In this document: positions 34,073 through 48,400 of the stretch, piece after piece
Numbering within the stretch: the first letter of the stretch is position 1
Layout: the number at the start of each line of letters is the position of its first letter
DNA from: Hoplostethus atlanticus
Lineage: Eukaryota; Chordata; Actinopteri; Trachichthyiformes; Trachichthyidae
Length of the DNA: 64,000 bases
Reading direction: 5' to 3'
Assembly: GCA_034670405.1 (NCBI GenBank)
Contig: JAXDDX010000004.1
Span: 8,827,001 to 8,891,000, forward strand
Position numbers and translations under genes: made by a program
The notes under the pieces: generated by a model
Seen by the model: the letters and a program-made list of their open reading frames with translations, nothing else
What the model was told of the DNA's origin: nothing
Database searches by the model: none

Positions 34073-37000
34073 TTTACAGCCCTTAACTTGCTGTTAGAGC
34101 AGCAGAACCACAACAGATATTTACAGTCCCCTCGCTCCCTTAAGATTCTGTCATCATCAATACTGAATCCTGCTCGTTTCAGTTTGACAATATTGACCGT
34201 GTCCAATTAGCGATATACTTTTCATCTCTTGCTCCTATTGTGCAAATGGATAAATACACCAACACAATATAAATGTGCTGTTGTATCAGAGGTTGTGTGT
34301 CATTTGCTTGTCTGTTAAAAATGTGTTAGAAGAAACAAATGAGAAGTAACAACAAACTAGGAAGGAACGCCATCTAGACTCTACTGACAGCATCACCCGC
34401 TATGAAATGTTAGTTGAGCTACTTTTGGTTAGGTAAGACAACCCAGAGTGCACATATCTACGGCTTTCAGGCACCCGGTGGACACACAACTCAACTTACC
34501 AAGTCCCTGATATAGCCTGGCTGAAGAGGGGAGGCGGGGATGGGAAGAAGGACACAGAGGAGTGAAGGAGATGCGTACAGGGAGAGAGAAAAGAAAGAAA
34601 GAATGGACAAAGAAAACAAGCAAGTAAGAACAATGTTGGGGGGAGGGGGGAGAGAGAGATCCAAAGCAACAAAGTAGGAGGCCATAACTGTAAAAAAGAC
34701 AAACAGAGGCTGTGAGGCCTGGAGGGTCATGCAGTATTCATTTGAGAAAGGGAGAGAAAGTACAGTAGCAGTGTCTGTATAATCTGGAAGAGCAAGGAGA
34801 CAGGGTTACAATGAACAACTGCCTGGTTTCACATACAGTAGGTGGGTAATGGAGTTGTATCATTCATTTTTGGGCAATATATAGTTGTTCAATTGATTTG
34901 AATTCAAAAGGAAAAGCTTCAAAACTAGATTGTAACCTAGGACTTTCATAATGTGTGAGCGTGTAGCAGTGAAATTGTCTGCAACTCCCTTTCCAACCAC
35001 AAGATGGCGACAGATACCACATCAGCACACAATGGAAACAGCAAGTGCCAAGCCCTCAATTCCCCCGAGTTCATTATTGTGCCTTTATTGTTTGTTTGTT
35101 TTTCTTATCTGAACCTATATGTTTGGCTCGGACCCCAACTAGTCAAAGTGACCTAAAAATTCCTGCGTGCATCCTCTGGGACTTGCAGCACGGAAGCCTC
35201 TTCGGGAGAGTCTGGTGAGAGGAAGTCGAGTTAAAAGGGAGGGAGGAGGGGGGGGGAGGAAAAGCAGAAGAGAGGAGGGACAGTGCCCTGCATGGCTCCC
35301 ACAGCTGACTGGGAGGAAGCAGCTTTTTCCCAGATACTTTTCCCGCCCAGCACTCCCGGGCACGGCTCATTTCCTGATGCCCCACGCCCACTTGCACACA
35401 TGTGCGTGAGTGCATGGGCACGCAGGCTCACACACACACCACTGTGTGTCTTTCATGTCATGCCTGGGGATACCCGCTGTCAGACTGGGTTTGTGACTGG
35501 AGCCAGGCCAGACAGAACCACAGCCCCACACAGACAGAAACCCCCCTGGCGAAGGGAGACCAACAACAACAACACTGGTTCTCGCTGCGATCCACTAAAA
35601 GACCAACTTTAAATCTCCTTTATACACGTTCAGCCAGAAATGCTGACACCCTGTTTCCCTGAACTTCTTATTCTTAGGCTGTGAGTATGAGTCAACATGC
35701 TTTCGATTTGTTTTCCGATAATACTTAAAAGTTCCATTTTAAAAAGCTAAATATGGCGGAAACCCCCCTGGCTGTTTTTGGTGCATCCCAAACACTTCCT
35801 GTTTAATGGCCCTCCCTGTAGAGTCACACCTCTAACACTTCCTCTCTGTCCGTCTGTCTGTCTCTCTCTCTTCCTAGAAATCCAGTCCATGTCAGGCTAC
35901 CCAGACGAAACACTGAGTCATCATTTACCAACATCCTCCCAACATCCTTCCAGCCCCCTAGCAACATTCCACTTTTCCTATACGGCTTAAACAAAACCAT
36001 ATTGAGTGAGTAAGCTGGGGGGAAGGCAGACCCCCCCCCCCCCCTCCCCACCCCCATTATGGCAAGCATGTACTCAGCTGTTCCAATGTACACACCCCAG
36101 CCTATTACTTACATGGGAAACCGTCGGGCACAGGGTCCAATTTTCCTATCGGTTACAAGAAAGTTAATCTGTGTAAATGTTACACCTGGTTATTAAGATG
36201 TCTGTTGGTGGTTTGCCACGTATAGCCCAATAGTGACAACTCAATAATGCTCTGTTTGGACTGCTAAGACTGTGCCGTGATCTGTTCCAATTTCACCACT
36301 GCTCTGGAAAGACGTGATACGTATATAGGCAGCCCAGTGGACGAGATCTCTACCCCTCCGGCCCTTTTGTCCGCCATCGCGAACAAAGACCGAGAGACGA
36401 GGTCAAGTATCCTTTACAGCACCCGCTCTAGCCTGACATGAGCGACTCGACAGGTAAGCAAGATGAGTGGGTTTGGATCGTCTGCTGTCCTGGTTTCCCC
36501 TTGGAGAGAGAGAGGGGGAGGAGGGGGGAGTAGAGGGGGGAGGAGAAGGAGGCTACATTCCAATGCAAGACAACCCTGATGCCGGGAGGCACCCATCTGG
36601 GAAGCATCAGACGCTGCTCCATCTACCCCCCCGACGCACTCGTCAACATGTAAACAACCTCCCCCAAAATACACAGAGGACAGGATAGTCACCTCTTTCT
36701 CTCGGTCTTTAACATGTGACCTTGCATGTGCAGGTACCAGTACAAGGTGGTAGTGTATCGTTATGTTAGGAGTTTGTTAGAGCTCCACACAGGACCTTGG
36801 CGTCTCTCCGGTGTGGCTCACCTGCTTGTTCTTGTACTTCTTCAGATAGCGCGGGGACACCAGGCACTCCGAGTTGATGTCGGTGGTGATCGGCTCGGCG
36901 ATGAACTGGGGGTCAGGGTTCATGTGCTGCATCTTGAGGAAGGACAGGATGTTCTGGACCTCCAGGTTGTAGGAGCTGTCGGCCATGGTCTTCCCTTTGG

Positions 37001-40000
37001 AGGCCAGGCGGCACGCAGCCATCCAGTGGGCGTACTGTTTCTCCTGGAGGGGAAAAGTCAAGCAGGATGGCGGACAGGTTGGGATGATGATGGGAGACAT
37101 TTGTGTCGCTAATTTGATAGGTCAATTAGCACCATAAATTGTATGGAAGATGGGATTATGATGCACTCACCATATCACACCGAAGCCAGATCTCGTTCAT
37201 GCCGTCGGCCACAGGGATTAGCAACTTGATGTTGAATTTCTGACCGGAAATGTTGACATCTGGAGTTACCTCACAGCCTACACATGGGAGCCACGGTTCA
37301 GAGGGGAGGGAGGGGGTCAAAGGTCACAACCATTCTTCATGCACACCACCATGGATCATATACACACACATGTTGCCTTCTTGAACGTGCATGCAGTGGC
37401 TTCTTTTGTGTGTGTGCTTGTGTGTCGTGCACGTGTATCGGTTTCTGCACCTCTAAGATTCATTTGGTGAGCAGGTGTCCCGTGCGCCTCCTCCTTGCTC
37501 TTGTAACAGGAAACTGTGATATCTTTGAATGTACACCAGTACTGCTTATAGCCTTTCAGCGTCAGTTTCTTGGGTCTGGAAAATGTACACAACAGACAAA
37601 AAAGGGAGACATGTCAGACCTCAAATGGAAAAAAAACCATTTTCTTTCTTAGTAGTCAAAAGTGTGGCTGGGGAAGGGGAAGATGGCACGTAAGCACAAA
37701 GGAGAGAGAAAGAGAAAGAGCTCCATCTCAGGCCTTAGTGCAGAGTCAGCACCGTGAATGGGAGAGAAGCCAGCGCTGGGCGTAAACAGTAATGAAAGAC
37801 CATTATAGAGGAAATGTCTCCGATATAATACCCTCCCATGGTTTATATACTTTATGAGACAACCAAACCACAAGGGCCACCTGCCTGTCAGCAAAGGCTT
37901 ACATCCAAAAAAAGAAATACGTTTTCAAAATGCTCGGTCCCACAGTAATCCGTTTTCAAAGCCAAAGTGAAAACTCGGCTTGCAAATGTCCAATGGCAAA
38001 CAAGCCAGCCCATTACGCTGATACAAAACAGGCAACAGCTCTACCATTAAGCTGGAAAACCTTATTTTCTAGGTCGCCTGATATTAGATACGACATCCTT
38101 TGGACAAATTCAATCTCACACACGCACGTACAGTTAAGAGTTTTTCAGTAAAAAACAGGAAAAGGCAAAGTGAATGAGTATAGGGTCTTCTAGTGTGGGG
38201 CAGCTGAGGACATCGACTTACTTGAAGACTTTGACATAGTCAGCTAGCTCAGGAATAGATGTGATGTCACCCTAGGAGGAAGGGGAAAAAACAAAACCTG
38301 GTTTAAGCTCAAAAGATTTTAATATGAAAGAATAAGACATGGCTAAACATAACCGAAGCAATGACCTGACTTTCTAGGTTTCCAATGTCGCCGCTCAGTC
38401 GCTGCATGCTAAAGACAACACTGCTTATGTAACAAATCACAGCGCAACTTCCTCTGATAAGCTATATAAACTTCACGACTTTTTTCAAGGCGGGGCAGCC
38501 TGAGCACTGGAAGCTTATAATATCAAGCGACCGCGTATAACATGGAGCCTTTGTTGGGTTTATTTTAGCATCAAATATCTCACACCCGCACCCGTTTGTT
38601 AGATGCAGGCCTTGTAAATAAAGTGTGAAATGTTTTGTACTTGCAGTGAAATTGATTCAGTGTACATCATGTGTGCTGGTCACAGCTAGTTTTGAACTCT
38701 ACTGATGAAAGTAGACTTCACGAGACGGTCTTTAATTCACCATATAACTAAGCACCACTTCCAAAGCCTTCATAGTCTCTCATTTATGTGAGAGTCGACT
38801 ACGCTTGCACATGCCCAGGACATCTAATCCACAGCTTAATAAAAGCATTCCCTGTAGTGAATGTGACGGCGTGTTGTCATACCAGTGTGTTGGATGTCTT
38901 CCCTCCCTCCAGGGTAATCTCCAGGTCTGACAGGGCTGCGTCCACCTCATCCACCTCCTTCTCACTGTTATTCATGTGGTTGTCTGAAGACATGATTGAC
39001 AGCTTGTTGATGTGGTACTGGGGAAGAGAAAGACCATATTCCATCATTTTTCCAGACCTTCATTTCTTGACTGAATTCAATATGATATACAATGATGGTG
39101 CCAAAATGACTATAGCTGCAGAACTACAAATACCACAGAAATTACAGTGGGTCTGCAACTACTTAAAATGTACAGTGATGTGTGTATCAGGACTGAGCAA
39201 GAGCATATTTCAACACTTTTCCAGACTTTTTGTCCAATTACTGAACTTTTCAAGGCCTTCAAATGATAGTTATTATTATTTTTTTTATTTTTGCCACACA
39301 CAGCGTAATTAGGAATATGTTTCTTATCGCTGTGAGAGACCCATGTTAGCATTTCACCAGAGGGGTCAGAGCACAGGCACGGTAAGGGTTCGGTGTCTTG
39401 ACAGTGATGGACAGCGTTGTTGTGGGGGATCAAACTTGTAATCTTCCAGTTACAGCACAGTATTTCTAACCACCAGGTGTATATGAAAAGTGAAAAATAA
39501 CTAGTTCTGGGGATTAAGAGGGTAAAGAAATGGGGAGATGGAAATACAATCTGCTAGCAATTGTTCGTTGTTCTAACACCTTGTTCAACAGTTTTGCTGA
39601 TTTCTATAAAGCTTCCTGCTACTGCTGTGCAACCGCCCAACCTTTTCTTATAAAACCAAATTGGTCTGTGATAATCGGCAAATAAATACTTTAAGGCTCG
39701 TTTGCCATTTATGTTAGCAAGTGCTGCCAGTATGCACCATGTAAAAGCAGATAAAAAGCAACTATTGAGTTTACCTGTGAGAGAACGACTGTATCTGTGT
39801 AGCAGCTAGCTTCAGGATGAGGGAGGTAACTGGAGATGATGATTCAGTAAAAGGAAATGACGAGTCCTGATGCTTTGTGATTTCTCAGCTACTGTAACAC
39901 GCTATAAATGTGTCTTTACCGGGAACATACGTGAACATGGGGGGAACATGATGGTTTACGGGATTGTCCGTTCTTACAACAATGAGAATACCACATCAAC

Positions 40001-43000
40001 TAGTCAGCGTGGGACCATTACCGAAAACCTGACCGTGGTTTCTCCCTCGCGTGAGTCACCGGCACTAAATACAACTTGTTGACAAACGGTATTTATAATG
40101 TCAACTCATCACCATCACCCCCCCCCACGCCCCCACCCACCATATATGAATGAACAGCTGTCGAGAGAGAGAGCGAGAGAGAGAGAAGGATGTGAGGCTA
40201 TAGCTATCTAAGGTTACAGAATGGGGGACAAAGGGCTCTCCCACAACACCATTTCCCCACCTCTCTCCAGCTACGCTCTACTGTCTTTTAAACTTGCGCC
40301 ATTGAGGGGCTGGTTCCTCGTCTGTGGGCGTGTGTGTGTGTGTGTATGTGCTGATTACTCTTCTTGGCATGGTGAGCCAATTGCTAATTCAGACGGGTAG
40401 ACAAACTGACACATCCCTGTGATCGCACACTAACACTAGCCAGCCAGCTACAGGATGTGGACAATCACTGGTCTTTATTTAGACCCTTGTATCCACTCAA
40501 CATAGCGGCTCACTCGGTGAGGCTCAACCCACTGCACACCGCTTACGATCCCCGTCAGTGAAACCTTAGCCATAAATCTCAGGCTCATACTACCCAGCTG
40601 AAACATAATAAGAGAGCTAGCACAGCGCTAACAGACAGGTAGCGACAGACTAGCCACCAGTCTAAACACACACTCAGATTAGCATCCTTTCTCAGATGAG
40701 TGTAAGAGGAAAGCTGTTAAGTGTAATTATAACCAGTGTGATGAAACACACCTCACAGTGCAAGTGGGCTTTTTGAGGAATGTGAGCAGCACTGTCTAGT
40801 TGGGGTGGGTGGTCGGAGCCGAGGGGCTCGGTCCTGTGGCCCAAGAAGCTCTATAATTACCCCAGGGTGAGGACAGGGTGGCGTCCCCAGGTCTTGGCAC
40901 CCACGGTTTATGAGGGTCGGAAATAGCAGGGGCACCAGCCCCGAGTCTAAGGGGGCAAGCTGAGGGGGCAAAAGGGGCTCACATCTATCTCAGTTACCCC
41001 ATTCCCCTATAAATCTCCACTCCCCGCTTCTCGTCCTCCTGCTCTACCATTACACCGCTCATAGAAAAGAAGTCATGTGTCTGATGCCACCAGCAGTTGG
41101 TCCAGGTCAGACCAGAGTCTCAACAAGGTGTCTAGAGTCTTGTAATGTTAGTAGAATTTTATGTTGGGAATACTAACATGTTATACCCTCAGTGATATTG
41201 ATATTCATTAGACCAGACATTTTAGAAGGTTCCAGATGATCAAAGTTACTGATTTCAGTTTAATTGAGTGAATTAATGTTGTTGTTGCTGTAATTGTTAA
41301 CTGTAATTAATCATTCATAAGGGATATTTTGTTCAAAGGCCCAGTGATGCTGTAGCATATTGAGAAGTCCACTGGGAGTATGGGTGATAATACCCCTATT
41401 AGCTCCTTCTGCAACGATGTACATTGGCCAAGTTTTAGTATGCATGCTGCAGCAGAGCAGGAAGCCATATGGCTCAGCTCTGGGCTGTTAGCCCAACCAA
41501 TTCATTAGCTTGTGGTTGAGAAGGCAATCTGCCCAATGAGAAGAGAACTGCAGGACCTCGAACTTCAAACCCTGACAAAGCAGTATTGAACCAGGCCAAT
41601 TAAGATCAGGCACAGGCACACCTACACACACAGAAATACACAGACACACACACACACACACACACAGAAATACACAGACACACATCTCCTTACCTGCAGG
41701 GCAGCGAACATCATCATTTCCTCCTCGGTGCACTCAATTTCCTCCAGCAGAATGGCCCACTTGGACTGCTCATAGAGCTGGTTCACTCGGATGGCATCAT
41801 ACTGGAGCGGGGAGGAAATAACAGTTAACACACATACAAACAAATACTCTATTAATACAGACTAACACAGACAAACTGGCCCAATGTGTCCTCATAGAAT
41901 GTCCTCAGTGATTTCATTTGCACTATGAAGCTGTTTTATTATATAACTGTTATTATATATTATATAGCTGTTGATGATGGAGAGTCTATGGGTCGTACCT
42001 TGGGGTTGAGGTCAAAGAAGCTGTGGTATTTAAACCTCAGCAGGAGCACCTCATTCTCCTTCACGTCCTGCTCCATCAGAGACCTGGATGAGTCCAACCA
42101 CCTGTACAGACAGTAAAAATGGTGATTCAGAATACCATGTCTGTTTAAACAGCTTCCCTCTGAGAGAGAAAGTGCAGTTTCTTGCAATTTTGTTGGGAAA
42201 TTGCGCTGCCGTAAAATGTGGTGCAGCCCACCATAGCATTTCAGACTACTGGGCAGTTTTACCATACCACCAAACCACTAAGCAAAGTTTAACTCACCCC
42301 TGGTTGATTTTGGCTTTGTCCAGAAGGGACTGGGGCTTGTAGAGCTTGACCAGGATGTCTGGTGAGGAGATTGGCTGGCTGACAGCGAGGATGCTGGGAT
42401 TGCCCTCAGAGAGGGGGCTGTCCCCAAACCAGGCGGAGGTGGGCGATAGGGGGCTACCGTCCCTGGAGTCATAGGTGGGGGTCATGGTCTTACTGTACAA
42501 GCCTGGGCTGGAGTAGATGCTCCCTGGAAACACACAGACATCAGTTAGTCGCTTGTAGTGGACGGAAGTGCCAAGAGAAAATGATACACACAACAAATTA
42601 CACACTTTGTAATATCTAGATCTTTCACTGTCACTCCAACAGTCTCATGAAATTTCCCATTTCATTGCAGAAGAGTGCACATTCAGATACATAATCAAAA
42701 CAAGCGCTTGGGGGAGAAAAAAAAGGGTGAATACTTTTCAAAAGAGCACGCACACACTTGCAGCCTAGCCAGGCCAGCTAGCGGTCAACAACACAGTGTG
42801 ACTACCAGCCAGCGCTTTGCGGATGAGTGGCTTCAACTAGGTCCTCCTGCTGTTGGCGGGGACTGATGCAAGTCAGCATGCAGATGATGCACAACATGAT
42901 CAGGGTCACCCACTTACTCATAGTCAAAAACCTGCAGGAATGCACTGCACACAGCAAACTACTGCACAACCAGCCACAGAGAGGAGGGGAAGCACGGGGA

Positions 43001-45401
43001 TATGGGAGGAGGACACATGGATTGTAACGCTGACACAATCATGAAACACCTCATCATTTATTAGTTCATTATATCACATCTTCAATTAATTAAGTTTCTA
43101 AATAAAATGAGTGCTGATGTGCACTTATCTTTGTGTTTTTGTTTGTGCATATATAAACTGACTTTGGCTCTTCATGTGAAAATAAGCAAGCCACCAAAGT
43201 GAAGTGGCTGATATTTCCTGTTGGTTGACCTTCTGGAGTATTTTTGGCCCCATATTCTCCAGTCCCTCTCTTCCTCTCTAGCTTAAGAAGCAACACCGGC
43301 TAAACCACTAAATCTCTTCTAAATCAGGAAGTGGGCTCCTGTTTGTGTGTGTGTGTGTGTGTGTGTTTGTGCTGAGGTCATGAGAACAGGGTGCAGACAA
43401 CGGCCAACAATCCCTATTGGAGGAGGATGTTGCTTAGTGGTTCTTTCAAGGTTTTTCTCCAAAGTTCATTTGGTCAAAGAGAGAGTACTCCCATCTCCCA
43501 TAGGGTCTCTTGAGGAATCCCAGATATCCACAGAGGGAGGGAGAACATGGCACCCCAGTGAAAACTCAACCAGGGACCTTCCATCCTGTTGACTGACTCT
43601 CCAACGCAGGGTAAAAACACACCAAGAATGTTAACATGCCTTGACTCCCTAATCCTCCCACACTGGGGAGCAGTACAGGGTTTGGATGGAGGGAGCTGGA
43701 CCACCCTGGGATGTGAAGCCCGGAAGTAAACTCAAGAGGATCATCGACAAATGAAGGTGTTTCTTGTGTATGTGACTTGTGTGTGGACTGGTGATTGAGG
43801 GGTGTAGCTACAATTATGAACCAATAGGCACCTCATCCAAACATCTAATAGTAATTTCGAGTATACTGGACAGATACTGGGACCATCTAACTAACCACCT
43901 TGTTTCCTCTAGTAACACTCCGGGGAGCTGAAAGGTGTCTGGCAAAACAGTCAACAGACGCAGTGAGCAGACCTGGAATAGCTACAAGAAAAAGTGAGCT
44001 TTGAGCTGGAGTCTAATGGGAGGCAAAGCCTTTATCGTGTGACCACTGGAATCAGCTGACTTCCTCCGTGAGAGCAGTCAGGTGATGCTAGTTCCAGTGG
44101 CTATGGCTTGTCAGGTGACTTGAGCACTCCAGCTGTGGGGGTGGAGGATAGGGAGGAGGGGGGGAGGCAAAGGAAAGGGGTGAGGAAGCAGTGCAGAAGA
44201 GTAAGGGACAGAGGAAGAGGAAAGCTTACCTTTGACAGGTCCGATGTATATTATCTCAGAGGCTAGGATGGAAAGAGAAAGAATAAGAGAAAGAAAGACA
44301 TGGAAGGAGTGGAGAAAAGCAGCAGATTGGAAACAAAACACATCAAGTGGACAGACAGATAATGAAAACTCTGTAAAAGGACAGGAGGAAAACAGAGAAG
44401 ACAAATAGAGGAACACAAGAATGAGGAGATCCATGGCGTTTCCATGGGTAGTGCCAACCGCCAGCCTCAGAGCAGATGACTCAGTTTAGCCTCTACAGAG
44501 GGAGATCACCCTGGCACGACCAGAGACGGCTCCATCGTTTCCATCCACCCATTCATAGCCACTCAACGCGGCATGACTGATTGAAAACCCAGGCAAGACG
44601 TTGGTCAGCGTGACCCAGCCCTTCATACACTGCAGCGCAGATGAAAAGTACTGGATGTCCATGGCATGTCTCCACGCTGACAGGGAACATAATTAGATAC
44701 AGCAGACACTGTAGACATAGTAGGTCCAGTGGGCATCATGGCCATGATTCTAGCTCCAAGAACAGCTGAGGATTAGTTACAAGGCTTTTCTACCAAAACT
44801 ACTAATTCTGTGGGTTTTATTACATGAGTGTGTAGACAGACAGGGGGCATGGATTTTCCAAAAACACACTTAAAGATGGAGGCTGAGGTTTGGAAGAGTT
44901 CTCACACACTCCATATAGTATTGGTTCATTGCTTCAGAGGTCAGGGGGTATTGCACTCTACACTGTGCATATGTCTGTGTGAGCTCCCTGTGTATTTAAC
45001 CAGCATGGTCACTTTAGAACAAATTCCTATTTACAATGACTACCTGGCAAAAGGTAAAAGGTCTCTAGAGGCGAAGAGGACTGGAAGCACATATAGAGAA
45101 CATATAGAGATTTAGCCATACGATAAAGTTAGCAGCACAGGACCTTGGTGAACTTCTGTGCCTCTCTCTCCCTCGTGGAGTGAAGTGTATAGGATCAGCC
45201 GGCCTCAGAGGAGAGGGCCGTGGTTCTGGTTGATCTGCTGTGTGTTAATTACATCGCTGCCTCCCTGCAGAGCCTGGCCCTTGTGATTCCTATCAGGCTA
45301 AAAGTCCAGGCCCTTCCCCACAAGGGATGGAATAACTCCCTGCAACTTGGCCATGAAATGCACGCTCTGCGACCGTAGCATGTGATCTGATAGGGGGCAG
45401 G

Positions 45402-45446
<45 letters not shown>

Positions 45447-48400
45447 CACAAGAGGGACAGATACAGGGAGAGTGGATGTACAATAAACAGATTCTGCACA
45501 TTCCCCTTGACACTCTTCTGTTCGTTTCCACCACTCGAGTTTGACCACAAGCACCCACTGGGAACAAACCAGTGTTTTTTTAAGCAGTGAAATAGAGATG
45601 GCAAAAGTTCACATCTCCACCAAGGGGAAGCACGCACGCACGCACGCACGCACGCACACACGCACACACGCACACACGCACACACACACACACAGAGACA
45701 CAGAGACACTAACCAAGCACACCCTTTAAAAAATGTAATGATGCAACACTGAGTGATTATCACGCGCCAGCTCAAGTAAACAGGGACTATATTGACTACT
45801 GCCTCTTTGCGTGGTCTCCCCCACATATACTGACATACAGATACAGGATGGGAGTGCACCACATCTACATGCCTGCAGATAGTTTCTCTTAGCTGCGAGA
45901 ACTGAGATGGTAAAAGTTCACCCAACACTTTTGAGCCCTCTCCTCCTTCACGGGTCAGTCAGACTGTGCGTATGTATGTTGGTAAGTCTATGGAGCCAGT
46001 AGTCAGACCAGATCAAGTCAGGGCAGGAGAGGCTCTCCAGCCAGACAATTGGTCCAATTCACCCTGTCGTTATGGCGACTGCCAACTCTGAGACAGCAGC
46101 ATGGCCTGTTCTGTTCTGCTCCTCTCCACTCACATGGCTGTAACTCTCTCATCACTGCCAGAGGGAGGATGGGAGGAGAAGGGAGGGCTAGTATAGCTAC
46201 AGTTGTGTAGCCTGGTTTGGGTTTAAAATGGCAGCGTGACCAACTATGTGTGGAATCTCAACCATTCTTCGTCCTCCCTGCCAAGGAGGCAGGTCTGTAG
46301 ATCCCACACTGGCCTCAAACTCACACATTCATATTTGGTCACTAGAAACAGGGTGCAGCAATCTGCAGCTTCCTTAGTGGTTTTAGAACCACAAGGGCAA
46401 TTAGGACAAAATAACATGGAAGATGCTCCATGGGAGCCAGAGGAACCTGCTATTCAACCTGCTGCTGAGGGGAAGCAGATTATTACACTTCACAATAAAA
46501 TATAGAAAAAATAACCAACTACTTCATAATAAGGGCAAAGTAGATATAAACTTCTTATAATAGGATATGTAGATGTGTAGTTTTTTTTTCAATTTTTGGA
46601 TTTTAAAGGGGAAAAAAGTGATTTTGACTCCATCTGTGGCATAAACTAACTGGAAGTGACTTAGCTCTGGAGCCATACGTGCAGGCTTTTGGTCTATCAA
46701 TGACAGGCCATAACAGTACAGTAGATTGAAATAGAGCAAACTCTGCTGCTCTAGAGTTCAGGGTGTGAGGACTATCTCTGTTGGGGAGTTGTAACCGATA
46801 GGTATTGGTGCTACGTCTCCATGCAGGAATTACCAACCGTCAGCTCACCTGATCCAGGGGTCAGCAGAGGACCCTCCAGCTCCAGGGCCTCCTCCTCCGC
46901 TTCCTCCAGCTTTTTCTTCTTCTTCTTGGGATCCCGGGGCTTACGCAGTAGAGATAGCTCCTCTGGGTGGCGGATATCTAGAGAGAGAGAGAGAGAGAGA
47001 GTCAGTCAGAGTTCACTTGATGTCACATAAACACAACGTTGCCTAGCAACATGGCTAAGCCAACCCAGACCCCATGATGGGCAGATCTTATGACACTGTG
47101 TCACTAAAGACATCATTTGTATTCTTTCAACTACAGGCTTCAAATAAACCACAGAACGCCGGGCCCAAGCACACTGACAAAGTATAGAATCTGTGATGGG
47201 GGTGAACACAGGGACGCTGAGGCGATTTATACCGAAGAAAGGGTGAGAGAGGCAGAGAGGGACAGAGAAGAAGGGTAACAATCATAAACAGCTGTAGACA
47301 CATGAGGTGGAAAATTGCAAATCCCTTTTCTCAGGGCCTCGACAAATCTCGCTCGAACTGTAATCCCCAAATGAGACAGGGAAGACACAATCTCAATCTC
47401 CCTCTCTTTCTCCCGCCGTCCCTCCCCCCTCGCTTTCACACACAGAAAGCTGGTATTTGGTAGCTGTCGGTGAGTAATGGGGCAACGTCTGACTTTGTCA
47501 AAACCAACCCATCCTTGAAGAGGACTACAAATACTTCAAATTAAGAAAATGATTATATCCTAATTGTTCCAATGTGTGTGAGCTCTGTGCAAGATCCCTG
47601 TCAGACAGTAAGATACACAGATACACCACAGTCAATATAATGACTAAAACAGAGCAGTCTCCCTCCTTGGCTTTTCTCCTCTTTTCCCTCGGGCTCGGAG
47701 GCCAGGGAACCATCACTCAACGGCAGCAATGACGTTTTAGGACGGGCTTGGGATGATTCTGATGTAGTAGGTGAGGCAGCCAGGATGTGTCAGACGAGAT
47801 AGATGGCGCTAGTCTAGGAGCACAGCTGGATCCTCAACTAGACTCGCTCCTCTCTAGGACTCCACATAAATTGGGAAGGCGGCTGATATTTTGATATTTG
47901 AAAGTTATCTGCAGAGAGGTTGTAAAATACTCATTTTCCTCATACTATCTTGTGAAAGCTCCCTTAATTCTTCAGATAGGGAGAGGTGCTTTAAACTGAG
48001 TGAGTAAGAGGAAAGAGAGAGTAGAGGAGTCTGAATCCTGAGGGAGAGACAGAACTTCTTGGCTTGGCGAGAACGCTTGTTTAGTTTGTGTAACTAAAGC
48101 AAAAGCATTCCAGGGGTTTTAAGAACTACCAGATGGGAGCTGACTCTCTCCCTCTCTCTCTCTCTCTGCCTCCCTCCTTCCTCATACACTCTCTCTCTCC
48201 TGTAGCAGTGAAGCACAGTCCCTGCCCTTATACAGCCATGTGAGTGCAGGCGTGCTGCCTAGCCTTAGCCCTGCTGAGCTGTGTGAGGAGAGGCACCGCC
48301 AAGTGCGCGTTGGGTTGTGTGTACGTGCGCTCGCCTTTGTCTCTCGCTGAGGCATAGCAGAGGCATGTGGCGTTTTACTACGATGTCAAGCAACCGAGGC

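Noticed and set aside
36726-37112. Plus-strand 128-codon frame
   Set aside because: It is the antisense shadow of fermt2 exon 11. The frame at 54562-55095 is likewise antisense to exon 2.
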